Shown piece by piece: positions 62,942 through 64,000 of a stretch of DNA of 64,000 bases (position 1 is the first letter of the stretch; each line of letters opens with the position of its first letter). A program made the translations under genes and the position numbers. The stretch is from contig CAKTVQ010000002.1 of NCBI GenBank assembly GCA_934630375.1, forward strand, positions 89,065 through 153,064, in the 5' to 3' direction. Under the pieces are notes generated by a model. It saw only the letters and a program-made list of their open reading frames with translations. It ran no database searches and was not told where the DNA came from. The stretch is from an uncultured Collinsella sp. (lineage in GTDB: Bacteria > Actinomycetota > Coriobacteriia > Coriobacteriales > Coriobacteriaceae).

Positions 62942-64000
62942 TTAGAGCATCACGCAGGCGATGGTCAGGATGACGGCGCAGACGACGGAGAGAGCGACGA
63001 TCAGCTTAAGGGCAAACTTGAGCCAGGTCGTCCACTCGATCTTGGCCAGGGCGAGACCGCCCATGATGGCGCCGGAGGTCGGGGTGAACAGGTTCACGAC
63101 ACCGATGGCGGCGGAGAAGATCATGACCATGACCTCGGGCGAGAAGCCGAGCTTAACAGCCAGCGGTCCCATGATGGGCATGGAGACGGTAGCCATACCA
63201 GAGGTCGAGGGGATCAGGAAGGACAGGCCGAAGTAGACCAGGAAGCTCATGGGAGCGAAGATCACGCCGGACAGGCCAGCCAGAGCATTGGCGGCAGCGT
63301 CGAGGACGTAGACGTCGAGGCCGGTGCTAGCCATGAGGACGGAGATACCACGGGCGAGGGCGATGACGAGAACAACGGACATCATGTCGGCAGCGCCGGT
63401 GATGAAGGTGTTAACGATCTGCTTCTCGGACAGGCCACCGATGATACCGATCAGGATAGCCATGAGGAAGAACCAGGTGGAAGCCTCGTCGAAGTACCAC
63501 TGGCCAATGGGCAGGCCGGTGATCAGGGCAGACCAGCCCTGGACGACGGCGTTACCGTCGGCGTCGTAGACAGCGCCAGCGTCAAAGAAGTTGGCGACGC
63601 CCTCGTTGAGGTCAGCCAGCGGGATGAAGCCGACGATCATGACGACGAAGGTGAATGCGAAGGCGATCAGAACACCCTTCTGACGACCGGTGAGCTTGAC
63701 CTCCTTGTGAACCTCGGAAGCAGCCTTGCCATGAGCCTCTTCGGCGTCCTTAAGCTCCTGCATCGACAGGATGGTGGAACCCTTGTCTGCCTTGACCTTC
63801 TTGGCATAGCTCATCACAAAGACGATCGACATAGCGGTGGTGACAATCCACAGGACGGCGCCGAGGCCGATGATGATGGACTGGTTCACAGCGATGTCAA
63901 CGCCGGTCAGAGCGTCGACGGCCGCGCCGACGGCGAACGGGTTAACCGTGGAGCCGAGGCAGCCGCAGCCAGCGCCGAGCAGGACGGTAGCGGCGCCGAC
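62942..64000 (-). CDS. YfcC family membrane transporter, C-terminal part
   Basis: The frame runs to the window end, so the N-terminus is missing; GTG 63889 is internal. About eight membrane segments are visible. LGSTVNPF close to the window end and LSFLIPSTSGMATVSMPIMG with GVVNLFTPTSGAIMGGLAL are typical of the YfcC/ArcD-like family in the IT superfamily, which includes basic amino acid and dicarboxylate carriers. Substrate unknown; arginine/ornithine exchange is one possibility. A cytosolic loop (about 63680-63790) is charged and rich in Lys and Glu. Confidence 0.85.
   Translation of the reverse strand, partial: VGAATVLLGAGCGCLGSTVNPFAVGAAVDALTGVDIAVNQSIIIGLGAVLWIVTTAMSIVFVMSYAKKVKADKGSTILSMQELKDAEEAHGKAASEVHKEVKLTGRQKGVLIAFAFTFVVMIVGFIPLADLNEGVANFFDAGAVYDADGNAVVQGWSALITGLPIGQWYFDEASTWFFLMAILIGIIGGLSEKQIVNTFITGAADMMSVVLVIALARGISVLMASTGLDVYVLDAAANALAGLSGVIFAPMSFLVYFGLSFLIPSTSGMATVSMPIMGPLAVKLGFSPEVMVMIFSAAIGVVNLFTPTSGAIMGGLALAKIEWTTWLKFALKLIVALSVVCAVILTIACVML

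Overview
The window is a 64 kb piece of a moderately GC-rich bacterial chromosome. The gene set and order point to a member of Coriobacteriia (Actinomycetota), most likely Collinsella or a close relative. Pointers are the dcw cluster without ftsA, the class A RNase P RNA, and the many dispersed palindromic elements. This assignment is inference; no rRNA or other marker here settles it. No tRNA, rRNA, CRISPR array, insertion sequence or prophage was seen.

Layout. 1-14 kb holds a CLC channel (cut by the window edge), a diacylglycerol kinase-like enzyme, a GGQ release-factor-like protein, xpt, an MFS exporter, metY, a C_GCAxxG_C_C protein, a YigZ protein, rnpB, rpsA, a HAD phosphatase, a cysteine desulfidase-type protein, rpiB and ndk. 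13-17 kb holds argH and argG on the minus strand with an unrecognised small gene between them; an arginine-rich leader peptide with alternative hairpins precedes argG. 17-30 kb holds a Cof-type HAD phosphatase, polA, an M18 aminopeptidase, yaaA, a small membrane protein, a TPP riboswitch with thiC then thiD, a pentapeptide-repeat protein, an SGNH hydrolase, a PARG-like protein and a Bax inhibitor-1 family protein. 30-33 kb holds a PiT phosphate transporter with its DUF47 partner and a nitroreductase whose codon use changes halfway.

33-57 kb is one long minus-strand block for cell envelope and division. Read in the direction of transcription it is mraZ-rsmH-ftsL-ftsI-murF-mraY-murD-ftsW-murG-murC-murB-ftsQ, then ftsZ-pgeF, then pstS-pstC-pstA-pstB-phoU, then yggS-sepF-yggT-divIVA. 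The complete high-affinity phosphate system thus sits inside the usual ftsZ-ylmD-ylmE-sepF-ylmG-divIVA string. 57-64 kb holds xerD, pyrG, a winged-helix regulator, a DUF1846 protein and a YfcC-family transporter cut by the window end.

Most notable is structure between genes. A nested-hairpin element of about 95 nt occurs twice with five compensatory base-pair changes. A palindrome with arms beginning AAGTTGCGGTGAAATA occurs three times, and its imperfect pairs are nearly all G-U when read on the minus strand. Other long perfect inverted repeats, a MITE-like element and several terminators sharing one core sequence add to this.
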